A DNA stretch of 64,000 nucleotides from positions 285,725 to 349,724 of the forward strand of contig NW_026732716.1 in assembly GCF_028476545.1 (NCBI RefSeq). The letters run 5' to 3'. Shown piece by piece: positions 10,628 to 20,638 of the stretch (positions within the stretch are counted from its first letter, which is position 1; every line of letters starts with the position of its first letter). Source of the stretch: Physella acuta. Lineage: Eukaryota > Mollusca > Gastropoda > Physidae. The notes under the pieces were generated by a model. That model saw only the letters and a list, made by a program, of their open reading frames with translations, was not told the DNA's origin and made no database searches. The translations under genes and the position numbers were made by a program.

Positions 10628-10829
10628 CAGTGTTTCTTCCAGACTTTTTTCTCCGGGGGGGCACTTGAAATCTTCGGGGGGGCGGTAAACTTTCTTCGGG
10701 GGGGGCGGACACTGTTAAAAGTATATATTTTCTATATAAATTATATAAATTTCATTTCGTTCGGGGGGGGCGGTAAAAAATTTTCGGGGGGGCTTCGCCC
10801 CCCCGAAGAGATGCCTGGAAGAAACTCTG
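10628..10829 (+). mobile_element. hAT-type MITE with G tracts, perfect 8-bp TSD TGTGCTAG
   Basis: Ends are the inverted pair CAGTGTTTCTTCCAG and CTGGAAGAAACTCTG. TGTGCTAG is duplicated at 10620-10627 and 10830-10837. The interior is a set of runs of seven or more G joined by short links (CACTTGAAAT, CGGTAAACTTTCTTC, CGGACACTGTT) around an AT-rich TATATATTTTC core. CAG ends and 8-bp duplications are the hAT superfamily signature. No ORF, so non-autonomous. Confidence 0.88.
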
Positions 10830-10854
10830 TGTGCTAGCACCTGGCAGGATGATG

Positions 10855-11212
10855 TAGTGGTCGCGTAAGATGGTATTGTCAACATTTAGTATGTGTAGTG
10901 GTCGCGTAAGATGGTATTGCCAACATTTAGTATGTGTAGTGATTGCGTAAGATGGTATTGCCAACATTTAGTATGTGTAGTGGTCGCGTAAGATGGTATT
11001 GCCAACATTTAGTATGTGTAGTGATTGCGTAAGATGGTATTGTCAACACTTAGTATGTGTAGTGATCGAGTAATATGGTATTGTCAACATTTAGTATGTG
11101 CAGTGATCGCGTAAGATGGTATTGTCAACATTTAGTATGTGGAGTGGTCGCGTAAGATGGTATTGTCAACATTTAGTATGTGCAGTGATCGCGAAAGATG
11201 GTAATATCATGT
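10855..11212. repeat. 41-bp minisatellite, ~9 units
   Basis: Tandem copies of GTAGTGGTCGCGTAAGATGG followed by TATTGTCAACATTTAGTATGT; it starts just after the MITE target duplication. Confidence 0.92.
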
Positions 11213-11522
11213 TATGTGTATTGACATAATTTGAGTCCATTTTAGAGTTTTTGTCTGCAATAACTTGTATATTGTGCCTTTTATTGGATGTGTGTGCTTG
11301 TTTCGTTTGCAGCTGGCACTAAAAGTTTTGTGTAACATTTGCTACCTCGTCTGTCCCCCACCATAGTAAACCAGCTTTGTTCTCCGACGATTTGGGTGTG
11401 TGTATGTGTGTGTGTGTGTGATCGTTTGCTACTAGCATTACATATTTCTTGAATTACTCCCCACATCATCCACCAACCCCTTCCCCATAGCCAACCAGCT
11501 TTGTCCCCCGATGGTTGGCATG

Positions 11523-12100
11523 CTACATTTCCAGCTCAAATCCACATTTTTTTTATTATACACTGCCAGATCAAATCCACATTTTTTTTATTATACACTG
11601 CCAGATCAAATCCACATTTTTTTTATTATACATTTCCAGCTCAAATCCACATTTTTTTTATTATACACTGCCAGATCAAATCCACATTTTTTTTATTATA
11701 CACCGCCAGATCAAATCCACATTTTTATTATACACCGCCAGATCAAATCCACATTTTTATTATACACCGCCAGATCAAATCCACATTTTTATTATACACC
11801 GCCAGATCAAATCCACATTTTTTATTATACACCCCAGATCAAATCCACATTTTTATTATACACCGCCAGATCAAATCCACATTTTTATTATACACCGCCA
11901 GATTAAATCCACATTTTTATTATACACCGCCAGATTAAATCCACATTTTTATTATACACCGCCAGATCAAATACACATTTTTATTATACACCGCCAGATC
12001 AAATCCACATTTTTAATACACCGCCAGATCAAATCCACATTTTTATTATACACCGCCAGATCAAATCCACATTTGTATTATACACCGCCAGATCAAATCA
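11523..12100. repeat. 31-34-bp minisatellite, ~18 units
   Basis: Copies of CCAGATCAAATCCACATTTT plus TTATTATACACCG; unit length varies by the T run. The 131-206 codon frames across it on the plus strand are by-products of the repeat. Confidence 0.93.
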
Positions 12101-12624
12101 ATGATACCAATCAGGCGCAGCTGATGTTTTACTAATCAACCAGCTAAAGATATTTTTATGAAGTCTAACATTTGTCTTTAATACGATTATATATTTCAAT
12201 TTAAATTAATGGGCTCAGGCAAAGAACTCCTATTTCGATTATCTGAATCGTGAAGCAATCGGTTCAAATCCATCACAGCTTTTTACAAACTTGCACTCTG
12301 CATTCATCTAAGTCCATTCTACATTCTCTAGTTACTCTATTATTTGTATAAGCTTTCTTTTTCCCCCAACTAGTTACAACCTATTAACATTCTACGTTCT
12401 CTAGTTACACTATAATTTGTATAAGCTCTATTTTGTCCCCAATTAGTTACAACCTCTTGACTTTTCTTCTAATTTATTTAATAATCAGCACTGCAGCAAG
12501 TTCTGTATCCCTTTATATTGCAATAATTAGCTTCGTCTATTATTAATATCTAGTACATTATTCTATAGACACACAACATCGTCGATGATAATTAATTGAC
12601 ATTTTTATGCTCGCCTTTCACGCA

Positions 12625-13235
12625 CCAACCTGCTCTGACTTTAAGGACAACATTTGTGTAGTTCTACTTTCATGATCTGAACTTTGGGACATCATTTTTG
12701 TGTTCTACTTTCACAATCTGACTTTAGGGACAACAAATGTTTAGTTCTACTTTCACGTTCTGACTTTAAGGACAACAATTTTGTTCTACTTTCACGTTCT
12801 GACTTTAAGGACAACATTTTTGTGTTCTACTTTGACGATCTGACTATAGGGAGAACATTTTTGTGTTCTACTTTCACGTTCTGACTTTAAGGACAACATT
12901 TGCTTAGTTCTACTTTCACGTTCTGACTTTAAGGACAACATTTGCTTAGTTCTACTTTCACAATCTGACTTTAAGGACAACAATTGTTTAGTTCTACTTT
13001 CACGTTTTGACTTTAAGGACAACATTTTTGTGTTCTACTTTCACAATCTGACTTTAGGGAGAACATTTTTGTGTTCTACTTTCACAATGTAACTTTAGGG
13101 ACAACATTTTTGTGTTCTACTTTCACGTTCTGACTTTCAGGACAACATTTTTGTGTTCTACTTTCACGTTCTGACTTTAGGGACAACATTTGTTTAGTTC
13201 GACTTTCACAAGCTGACAACATTTGTTTAGTTCAA
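12625..13235. repeat. ~43-bp minisatellite, ~14 units
   Basis: Copies of TTCTACTTTCACGTTCTGAC followed by TTTAAGGACAACATTT, with a variable link. Confidence 0.92.
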
Positions 13236-13239
13236 CTCT

Positions 13240-13950
13240 CATGACCCAACCTTCTCTGACTTAAGATGTTAACACCAGATGACGTCGTGTGTCGCAGCCC
13301 AGACACCGTCTGTTACAGTCTGGGCCACCATTTAAATTCTTTTATTTTGAATTTTAAAATGTCAAACGTAATACATCAATCGAAAACTGCATAGCTTGTA
13401 CATTTGAAAATTTTGTCGCAAATTCTTTTTTTCTACAAAGAACAGTGATGTTATGTCTTTTCTTTTACTTTAAAAGATAACAATACATTCATGCCGGTTA
13501 TTGTTATCTGACGTCAGCCCCCCCCCCTCCCCCATTCCCCCCAACGATTCTACTTACATTATGGCGCCAATACTTGACTGATTTTTCCTGTGTTAAATTA
13601 TCAATATTTGCCATTTTGATTTATTATATCGGCTGAGCGACATTTAATCTTTTTAAATGTTAGTTATAGCTCATGCAGCAAGTCGAGTAATTTCCTTTTG
13701 GTGAAGTTTAGCTTTTACAACAAAAACTTTACTTAGAGAAATTCAGAGTTTTTTTTAATGCATTTGTAAGACTAGAAAACAAGATATATCTTATTCTCAC
13801 TGTTAACCTATCTTATTATGGAGATGCTTTTCGTATAATAAAGTACATACGGAGATTTTTTTTTGTTTATTTTGTTAACTTTATAGCTACTGGAACGTTT
13901 CAACCGACTCTGATAAACAAGATGAAACTAGATGGCTCCATAGTCTGATA
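13240..13950. other. Intergenic DNA, nothing recognised
   Basis: AT-rich with one poly-C run near 13520; no supported ORF. Confidence 0.5.
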
Positions 13951-14044
13951 GACGATTGGATAGTTGCGTCATGGAGTTCAATGCGCAAGGCCATCCTGGG
14001 CAGCCCAGATGTTGCCCCCCCCCCCTCTCCACACAGATGAATTA

Positions 14045-14223
14045 CAGTGTTTCTTCCAGCCTTTTTTTCTCCGGGTGGGGGGGGGCACTTGAAATTTTCG
14101 TTGGGGCGGTAAACTTTTTTCGGGGGGCGGGGGGGGGGGCGGACACTGTTAAAATTATATATTTTCTATATAAATTTCATTTCGTTCGGGGGGGGGCGGT
14201 AGCGATGCCTGAAAGATACTCTG
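14045..14223 (+). mobile_element. hAT-type G-tract MITE, diverged
   Basis: Starts CAGTGTTTCTTCCAG and ends GAAAGATACTCTG with the same interior; no matching 8-bp flank was found. It is followed directly by a SINE copy. Confidence 0.75.
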
Positions 14224-14465
14224 ATTGCTCAAGGGAGAGGCGTCACCTACAAAACTTGGCATCAGCTTTGTCGCTACTTCTGAAAGGAAACAAGAGTTGG
14301 GTTATCCTATCGCCTATTGTGTTCTATTCCTGTTTGATTTATCACAGAATGCTGTCCACACCTATCGAGCCTTATCTGTCCTGAGGTTCGAACTCGGAAC
14401 GTTACCAGTAAAGGTCACTTGTCAGAGCGCAATAGTTCCTAGGTGGACTTCAACGGTCACGTGTT
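14224..14465 (-). mobile_element. Diverged copy of the long tRNA-derived SINE family
   Basis: The minus strand reads a B-box-like GAGTTCGAACCTC at about 14390 and a body with CTCGATAGGTGTGGACAGC, which parallels the body of the 901-1212 SINE. It directly abuts a hAT-type MITE on the left. Confidence 0.6.
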
Positions 14466-15099
14466 TGTGACAAAGGCGAGCCACTTAGATTGAGGCATCC
14501 GGTCGTGGTCAGGTATGGAGGGGTGGGGACCGCCATGTGACACTTAGCCCTAGACACACTACAAATCTGTGGTACCCAAACAACCATCAAAGTTCAAGGG
14601 ATAAATAAATAAATTAATATATATTTAATTGGATAATACGCCATAATAAGCTAGTAGATGTGATTTGTTGCTGTTACTTTTTTACTATACATCATCAATA
14701 TAAACTCTTCTCCATTACGATACAGTTTTACCTCAGGACTTAATCTTATATAAGCTTATATACAAATTAAAAACTTGCGATCTAAAAAAAGTGGAACAAA
14801 CATAAGGCTGCCATTATTGGGAAACAGCTGCTGTTTTCTCCACAGCAATACAGTTGTTGTTTTCATGAGTATAATATTGTCCTTTTTGTGGGGAGTTGTT
14901 CAAATATAACAGGACAAAATGTTCAAAATGTGAACAAAAAGTAACAGAAAAGTTTGAACACTGTTCCCGAGTCACATTAAAATAAACCCCTGGCAATTCT
15001 GAAAGTAAATTATGTAACCCTCCCACTCCAGGCTAACCTATGCAATAATAAAATGGGGAAAAACGGGTCAATCAATATTACATTTACGAAGCTTTCATA
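14466..15099. other. Intergenic DNA, nothing recognised
   Basis: A few short G or AT runs, no ORF with family likeness on either strand. Confidence 0.5.
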
Positions 15100-15211
15100 G
15101 TGGGAGGGGGGGGGGGTCGAACTAAAGTTTCTGGTGGGGGGGGGGGGAGTATGTATTTTCTATATGAATTCTATTTCGTTCGGGGAGAAGAGATGCCTGA
15201 AAGAAACACTG
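15100..15211 (+). mobile_element. hAT-type G-tract MITE, right-hand part
   Basis: The AT core (TATTTTCTATATGAATTC) and the right end ATGCCTGAAAGAAACACTG are present; the left terminal repeat is not recognisable. Confidence 0.6.
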
Positions 15212-15919
15212 GGGTCGATTTAAAACAATACCCTTCCCAATTCTGAAAGTAAATTCGAGAACTTTCTCAACCACCTTCAACTAATACAAAATAAAACAAT
15301 CTCTCCGCGACCACCTGCCCCTCCCCTGCACGCAACTCACGTGAAATCAATTCCCACACGAGCTGCTGACGTCTGAGATAGTTTAACTCACAATCTAACC
15401 ACTCCCTCTTCGTAAACCTACCGACATGACGGGCAGGATTTACAACCTCCCCCCCCCCCCCCGGGACTGGATCGATGGTCAGATTTGCCATCTGTGGCCA
15501 GGTTGGGCTTTACTCTGGTCTTTCTTGAAACATTTGTCAATCTTATCGCCACTGTTCAAATTTGTGCAGACTTATGTAAGATTGTTGCGCAGAAAAAGAT
15601 ATTTGAGATAAAGGACAAATCTGACGTAAGAACAAGAAGTAGACTACAGTATTTTTTTTAATCAATTCAACAATTAATACAAAATATCAGCACTGTAGCA
15701 AGCCTTTATCGTAAGGTAGTCTTTATCAAAATGTTGCAAGTTGGCATATTTCTTGAGTAGTTGTAGGAATCAAAAAGTTCTACGGTAGTTGTTCGAGAAT
15801 TATCCGGTTTTTTTTTTATAAGCTAGTGCATAGCTATTCTATACGTCGACATGGAGTATTGAAGTTAGTTTGAAGTTTTTATTTGTAAGTCATCTTCACG
15901 GTGTACACTAATTCTTAAA
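15212..15919. other. Intergenic DNA, nothing recognised
   Basis: Contains a C run near 15450 and unremarkable unique sequence. Confidence 0.5.
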
Positions 15920-15927
15920 GTGGTACT

Positions 15928-16120
15928 CAGTGTTTCTTCCAGACTATTTTCTCCGGGGAGTGGGTGGGGGGCACTTGAAAAAAAAATTTGGGGGGGGGGG
16001 GGTGGAAAACAATTTATCTGGACACTGACAAAAATATATATTTTCTATATAAATTCCATTTCGTCCGAGGGGGGGGGGGGAGGGCGGTAGACTTTCTTCG
16101 GTGGGGGGTAAGAAACTCTG
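15928..16120 (+). mobile_element. hAT-type G-tract MITE, perfect 8-bp TSD GTGGTACT
   Basis: CAGTGTTTCTTCCAG at the left and GAAACTCTG at the right, flanked by GTGGTACT at 15920-15927 and 16121-16128. The G runs differ in length from the other copies. Confidence 0.85.
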
Positions 16121-16506
16121 GTGGTACTGCTAACGTTAGTTTAAACCGACCGCTTTAAACTACTGCTGAAAATAATAGCCTTGGCTTTATACGATGTTTA
16201 ATTAGCTTTTTTAAATAAAGTAACTGTAAACGTGTTTTTTCGTGCCTTCAATAAGGCTTAACGTCAAAGTTAAGTTTATTGTTTAAATTCAAGTACATGT
16301 AAATGGTAACAGTCGGTGAAATGCTTGTGAAAAATGCACGAATTAGGTCAGGGAATCTCAAACATTGTTTAAAATGGACCCGGTTTGCCCATACACCCAG
16401 GCCATGAAGTAGATCTAGATGTTACAACGAGAGATACGCTGTTCTAAGCTGTGTACTTATCAGTCTTTTTTCCCCGACGAAGTACACGTAAACATGACTG
16501 TGTTGG

Positions 16507-16790
16507 CAGTGGCGTAGCGAGGTCGGGTGTCACCCGGTGCGGCACTTAATGGTGTCACCCCCCCAGAGGCATAGAGACCCTTCCCAGGGACAAACTTTCA
16601 AATTTTCGATTTGCACCCCCCCCCCTCAAACTTTTGATTTGCACCCCCCCCCCCTCAAACTTTCGATTAGCACCCCCCCCCTCGAGTTTTTCTCTATATA
16701 TTTTGCTATTTTTTGCCTTGGTGTCACCCCCCTAAATGGTGTCACCCGGTGCGGTCCGCACCCCCCGCCCCCCCCCTCGCTACGCCCCTG
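16507..16790 (+). mobile_element. Second hAT-type MITE with 8-bp TSD TGTGTTGG
   Basis: Inverted ends CAGTGGCGTAGCGAGG and CCTCGCTACGCCCCTG are a classic hAT terminus. TGTGTTGG occurs at 16499-16506 and 16791-16798. The interior holds a ~30-bp unit with a poly-C run repeated about three times, and two direct copies of GTGTCACCCGGTGCGG. No ORF is related to a transposase. Confidence 0.88.
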
Positions 16791-16930
16791 TGTGTTGGTT
16801 TGGTCTACTGTATATATTTGATGGCCGAAACTCAAAGGATTTCCTCTATTGGTGTCTTTACAATGGTACACAAGGGACGTCGTGTTGTGTTTTACAGAGT
16901 TGTCCGCAGACGGGACCTGAGGTCAATGGA

Positions 16931-17645
16931 CATGAGTGGACATCTGTGGGAGCAGTTGCCCAAGACAGTACATTGTGGTGACCGACATGAGTGGACATCT
17001 GTGGGAGCAGTTGCCCAAGACAGTACATTGTGGTGACCGACATGAGTGGACATCTGTTGGAGCAGTTGCCCAAGACAGTACATTGTGGTGACCGACATGA
17101 GTGGACATCTGTTGGAGCAGTTGCCCAAGACAGTACATTGTGGTGACCGACATGAGTGGACATCTGTTGGAGCAGTTGCCCAAGACACTACATTGTGGTG
17201 ACCGACATGAGTGGACATCTGTTGGAGCAGTTGCCCAAGACACTACATTGTGGTGACCGACATGAGTGGACATCTGTTGGAGCAGTTGCCCAAGACAGTA
17301 CATTGTGGTGACCGACATGAGTGGACATCTGTTGGAGCAGTTGCCCAAGACACTACATTGTGGTGACCGACATGAGTGGACATCTGTTGGAGCAGTTGCC
17401 CAAGACACTACATTGTGGTGACCGACATGAGTGGACATCTGTTGGAGCAGTTGCCCAAGACACTACATTGTGGTGACCGACATGAGTGGACATCTGTTGA
17501 AGCAGTTGCCCAAGACACTACATTGTGGTGACCGACATGAGTGGACATCTGTTGGAGCAGTTGCCCAAGACACTACATTGTGGTGACCGACATGAGTGGA
17601 CATCTATTGAAGCAGTTGCCCAAGACAGTACATTGTGGTGACCGG
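16931..17645. repeat. 55-bp minisatellite, 13 units
   Basis: Units start with CATGAGTGGACATCTGTTGG at 16931, 16986, 17041 and every 55 bp to 17591. Very homogeneous, with two variants (AGTACATT or ACTACATT; GTTGG, GTGGG or TTGA). All three minus frames stay open across it. Confidence 0.95.
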
Positions 17646-17854
17646 TCGACAAACTGGCACTTCCATCGCTGAAGTTAACAAGGCGAGGTGGTCTCAGAGA
17701 GGAGAGGAAGGGTAGAATCAGCTGAGACAAAACATCATCATCCTCATAATTATTTTGTGGCCCTTGGGGAGCAAAGGGCTGCAACCACAAACATGATCTG
17801 AACTAACTGCGGCACAGATTTTTAAAAAGTAAAGTTAACTTTTCGAAGCTGATG

Positions 17855-18028
17855 GTCCATGGGGCACGTGAAGTAGAGTTTACCTGTTTCTGTGACCTCG
17901 GCATATGAAGGGATAGTGGGGTCAGCAATTTACTTTCGCTAACAGGAACGTTCTACTGACGCTAACCTGAATTCGAACTCGATACTTTTGCAATTTAGCG
18001 CTCTGCCTCTAGGCCACGCTGTCCCATT
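17855..18028 (-). mobile_element. tRNA-derived SINE (short family), minus
   Basis: The reverse complement shows GCGTGGCCTAGAGGCAGAGC, GAGTTCGAATTCAGG and the shared tail CACTATCCCTTCATATGCCG. It immediately follows the 55-bp tandem array and its unique border. Confidence 0.75.
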
Positions 18029-18120
18029 GCCGTAGAGATCGGCACTCCAGAATCTGAATGATCAGCCACACCAGCGCCCATGCCTACAAAACAAAATGGC
18101 ACACATTTTACATCTCTAGA

Positions 18121-18195
18121 CATTCATCTCTAGGCATTGTCTTTCTAGGCATTGTCTCTCTAGGCATTGTCTCTCTAGGCATTGTCTCTCTAGGA
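18121..18195. repeat. ~15-bp tandem repeat, 5 units
   Basis: ATTGTCTCTCTAGGC in tandem. Confidence 0.85.
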
Positions 18196-18199
18196 TTAC

Positions 18200-19140
18200 C
18201 CCTCTCTATATGCATATAGACATAAACACAAGTAATTACTTTTTGTAATATTAATGCCTCATAAGTGAACATATACAGTCCAGACACTAGGAGTGTATTT
18301 GAACCAACACATTTTATTTCTATTTTACTCAGATGACAGCAGTAATCTATATCTGTTACAAACGTACCCTGTAAAACTGTAACGTTGAGAAATTTCGGTG
18401 TTATGGCAACAATATTTATTTCACAGATTTATTATTTATTGTGATTCAAATATATAACACTTAATATTATTTGTAATGTATATGTCTAATGCAAGCAATG
18501 GTGATGGTTTTTTTCGGTGTATGCAAGTTTCAAGTTAGAAATAACAGAAAGCAAATAGCAAATATAGATCTACATTTTCGCTATTGATTTTCTCATACTT
18601 TATCCCCACACAACAAGCAGTGAATCAAAACAGCACATTATTCGAGTATAATGACGTTCATAACTGTGTTTTATATTGGTATTTAACTCAATTTTTGTTT
18701 GAAGTAAGATTAAATTTAAAAATAATTTTTATATGAATAACCCTAAAAATAAACATAACAATAAGGTAAACAAACGAAGAAATCGTTGTAATGGAATATA
18801 ACATTTTATCGCCATTTATATGAATTGTTTCTTTAGAAACTTGTATGTATAAACTCGCTGGGATTAAAAAACATGTTATATCCATACAATCAAAATGACG
18901 TAGAAAACACCGTGGTATCTGATCGGATTATCAATTGACGTCACAACCCACAGCCGTCATGACTTAATCTAGCTGTTGCACCACGATACTGTGGTTCTAT
19001 ATTTAGATGTTCTGATAGGTTAGCACAACTTTTGTTGGGCTGAAGATTTAAAGATTTGAAAACTGTGGGTAAAACACTCGAGCTATTGGTCAACAGTACA
19101 GTAGGTCAAAGTTGAGTTAGGACTATACAGAGAAGAGGGC
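18200..19140. other. Intergenic AT-rich DNA, nothing recognised
   Basis: No ORF over about 65 codons and no repeat family seen. Confidence 0.5.
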
Positions 19141-19149
19141 AACAAAGAC

Positions 19150-19330
19150 CTGTGTTTCTTCCAGACTGTTTTTCTCCGAGGGGGGGGGGGGGAGACACTT
19201 GATATTTTCAAGGGGGGGGGGGGTGGGGGGAGGCTGTCAACATTTTCCGGGGGGCGGGCGGACACTGGTAAATAATAATATTTTCTATAAGAATTCCATT
19301 TCGTTCGGGGGGTAGAGGGGTGGTAGACTT
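19150..19330 (+). mobile_element. hAT-type G-tract MITE, left-hand part
   Basis: TGTTTCTTCCAGACTGTTTTTCTCC with the usual G runs and core TTTTCTATAAGAATTCC; it passes into the 19330-19735 minisatellite without the right end. Confidence 0.65.
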
Positions 19331-19332
19331 TA

Positions 19333-19735
19333 CAGACAATAGGACAATACAGACAGTAGGACAATACAGACAGTAGGACTATACAGACAGTAGTTCTATA
19401 CAGAGAACTGGACAATACAGATAGTAGGACAATACATATAGTAGGACAATACAGATAGTAGGACTATACAGACAACAGGACAATACAGATAGTAGGACTA
19501 TACAGACAACAGGACAATACAGATAGTAGGACTATACAGACAACAGGACAATACAGATAGTAGGACTATACAGACAACAGGACAATACAGATAGTAGGAC
19601 TATACAGACAACAGGACAATACAGATAGTAGGACAATACATATAGTAGGACAATACAGATAGTAGGACAATACAGATAGTAGGACAATACAGATAGTAGG
19701 ACAATACAGAAAACAGGAGAATACAGACAGTAGGA
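19333..19735. repeat. ~15/30-bp minisatellite between two inverted MITE ends
   Basis: ACAGATAGTAGGACAATAC and ACAGACAACAGGACAATAC alternate, so the higher-order unit is about 31 bp. Confidence 0.9.
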
Positions 19736-19737
19736 CT

Positions 19738-19818
19738 TAGCCCCCCCCCCCCAATGGGTCAAGTGCCCCCCACCCTCTTCTCCCCCACTGGAGGAAAAAA
19801 AAGTCTGAAAGAAACACT
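19738..19818 (-). mobile_element. hAT-type G-tract MITE, left-hand end, inverted
   Basis: The reverse complement starts AGTGTTTCTTTCAGAC, then TTTTTTTCCTCCAGTGGGGG and GCACTTGACCC, so this is the same left end as at 19150 but inverted, on the other side of the minisatellite. Confidence 0.6.
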
Positions 19819-20045
19819 AAACAGGATATTAAGAACAGCAAAACAATAGAGACAGCTAAAATATACAGACGTATACATTTAAAAAATACATCCCATAAGC
19901 AACGACTCAAATGAAAGCTGTCTGTCAGTGTCACAGGTCACAGGTCACAGGTCAAGCCAGTCACACGAGGGCTAGTGTTGCTTGTTGTAGATGTTTATGC
20001 TGACAAGTTCAAGTTTCCATATTCAACCATTATTTTATGTTTTGA

Positions 20046-20085
20046 TATATTTACTTTCTCGTATATACGAAGTATAGAGAAAGTC
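20046..20085 (-). mobile_element. Solo end of the dispersed ~690-bp element
   Basis: TTTCTCGTATATACGAAG followed by TATAGAGAAAGTC is the reverse complement of the palindromic right tip of copy B; the rest of the element was not recognised beside it. Confidence 0.5.
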
Positions 20086-20209
20086 TTGTTTTTATATCAA
20101 TATGTTTTGATAATACACAGCGCTTCTCTGTGCTGTATCAAAACATCTCAAAGCGCATTATCGGATTTTCCTTATTTCTTTGTCTCTTTTTTTTGTAACT
20201 AAGGGGAGA

Positions 20210-20555
20210 CGACTAGAAAAAAGATTTTTTGTTTTAATTTCCTAAAATATTGGTAGCAAAATACAGGCTACCTTGTACTTGTAGCAAAGTGGGTCTGAAA
20301 GAGACTATAGTTATCGAACATGTTTAATGCCAGAGTTCTAAAAATATAAAAAGCCCATCGTTAGCCTAACCCATTTCATGCCATTGATCATTTTAGTCAC
20401 ACTTCACATTTTTTTAAAAACGTAACTTTTCATACTTTATCGGAAATATCAAATTTTAGCTTACTTCCGTTTAGTGCTAATAAAAACGTGACGCATTTCC
20501 TTTCCAATATAACTATAGTCTATGTTAGCGTATAATTTAGTACATTTTTTTGTAA
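20210..20555. other. Upstream flank of the D/D gene, nothing recognised
   Basis: AT-rich DNA; no motif beyond the candidate TATA box at 20562. Confidence 0.45.
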
Positions 20556-20561
20556 ACGTTT

Positions 20562-20570
20562 TATATAAAT
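20562..20570 (+). promoter_or_regulatory. Candidate TATA box of the D/D-domain gene
   Basis: TATATAAAT lies 69-77 bp upstream of the chosen ATG. The surrounding DNA is AT-rich, so this is only suggestive; a TATA-less start is equally possible. Confidence 0.3.
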
Positions 20571-20638
20571 ATTCAATGTTTTGATAATTTCAAATAGCTT
20601 GTTTTAGTACATCGCGCTTAACAAATTTCCAAGTAAAC

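Noticed and set aside
11501-12135. Plus frames of 131-206 codons
   Set aside because: By-products of the 31-34-bp minisatellite; three frames show the same shifted repeat and none has a family match.
16858-17790. Minus frames of 90-171 codons
   Set aside because: All come from the 55-bp minisatellite, which lacks stops in every minus frame.
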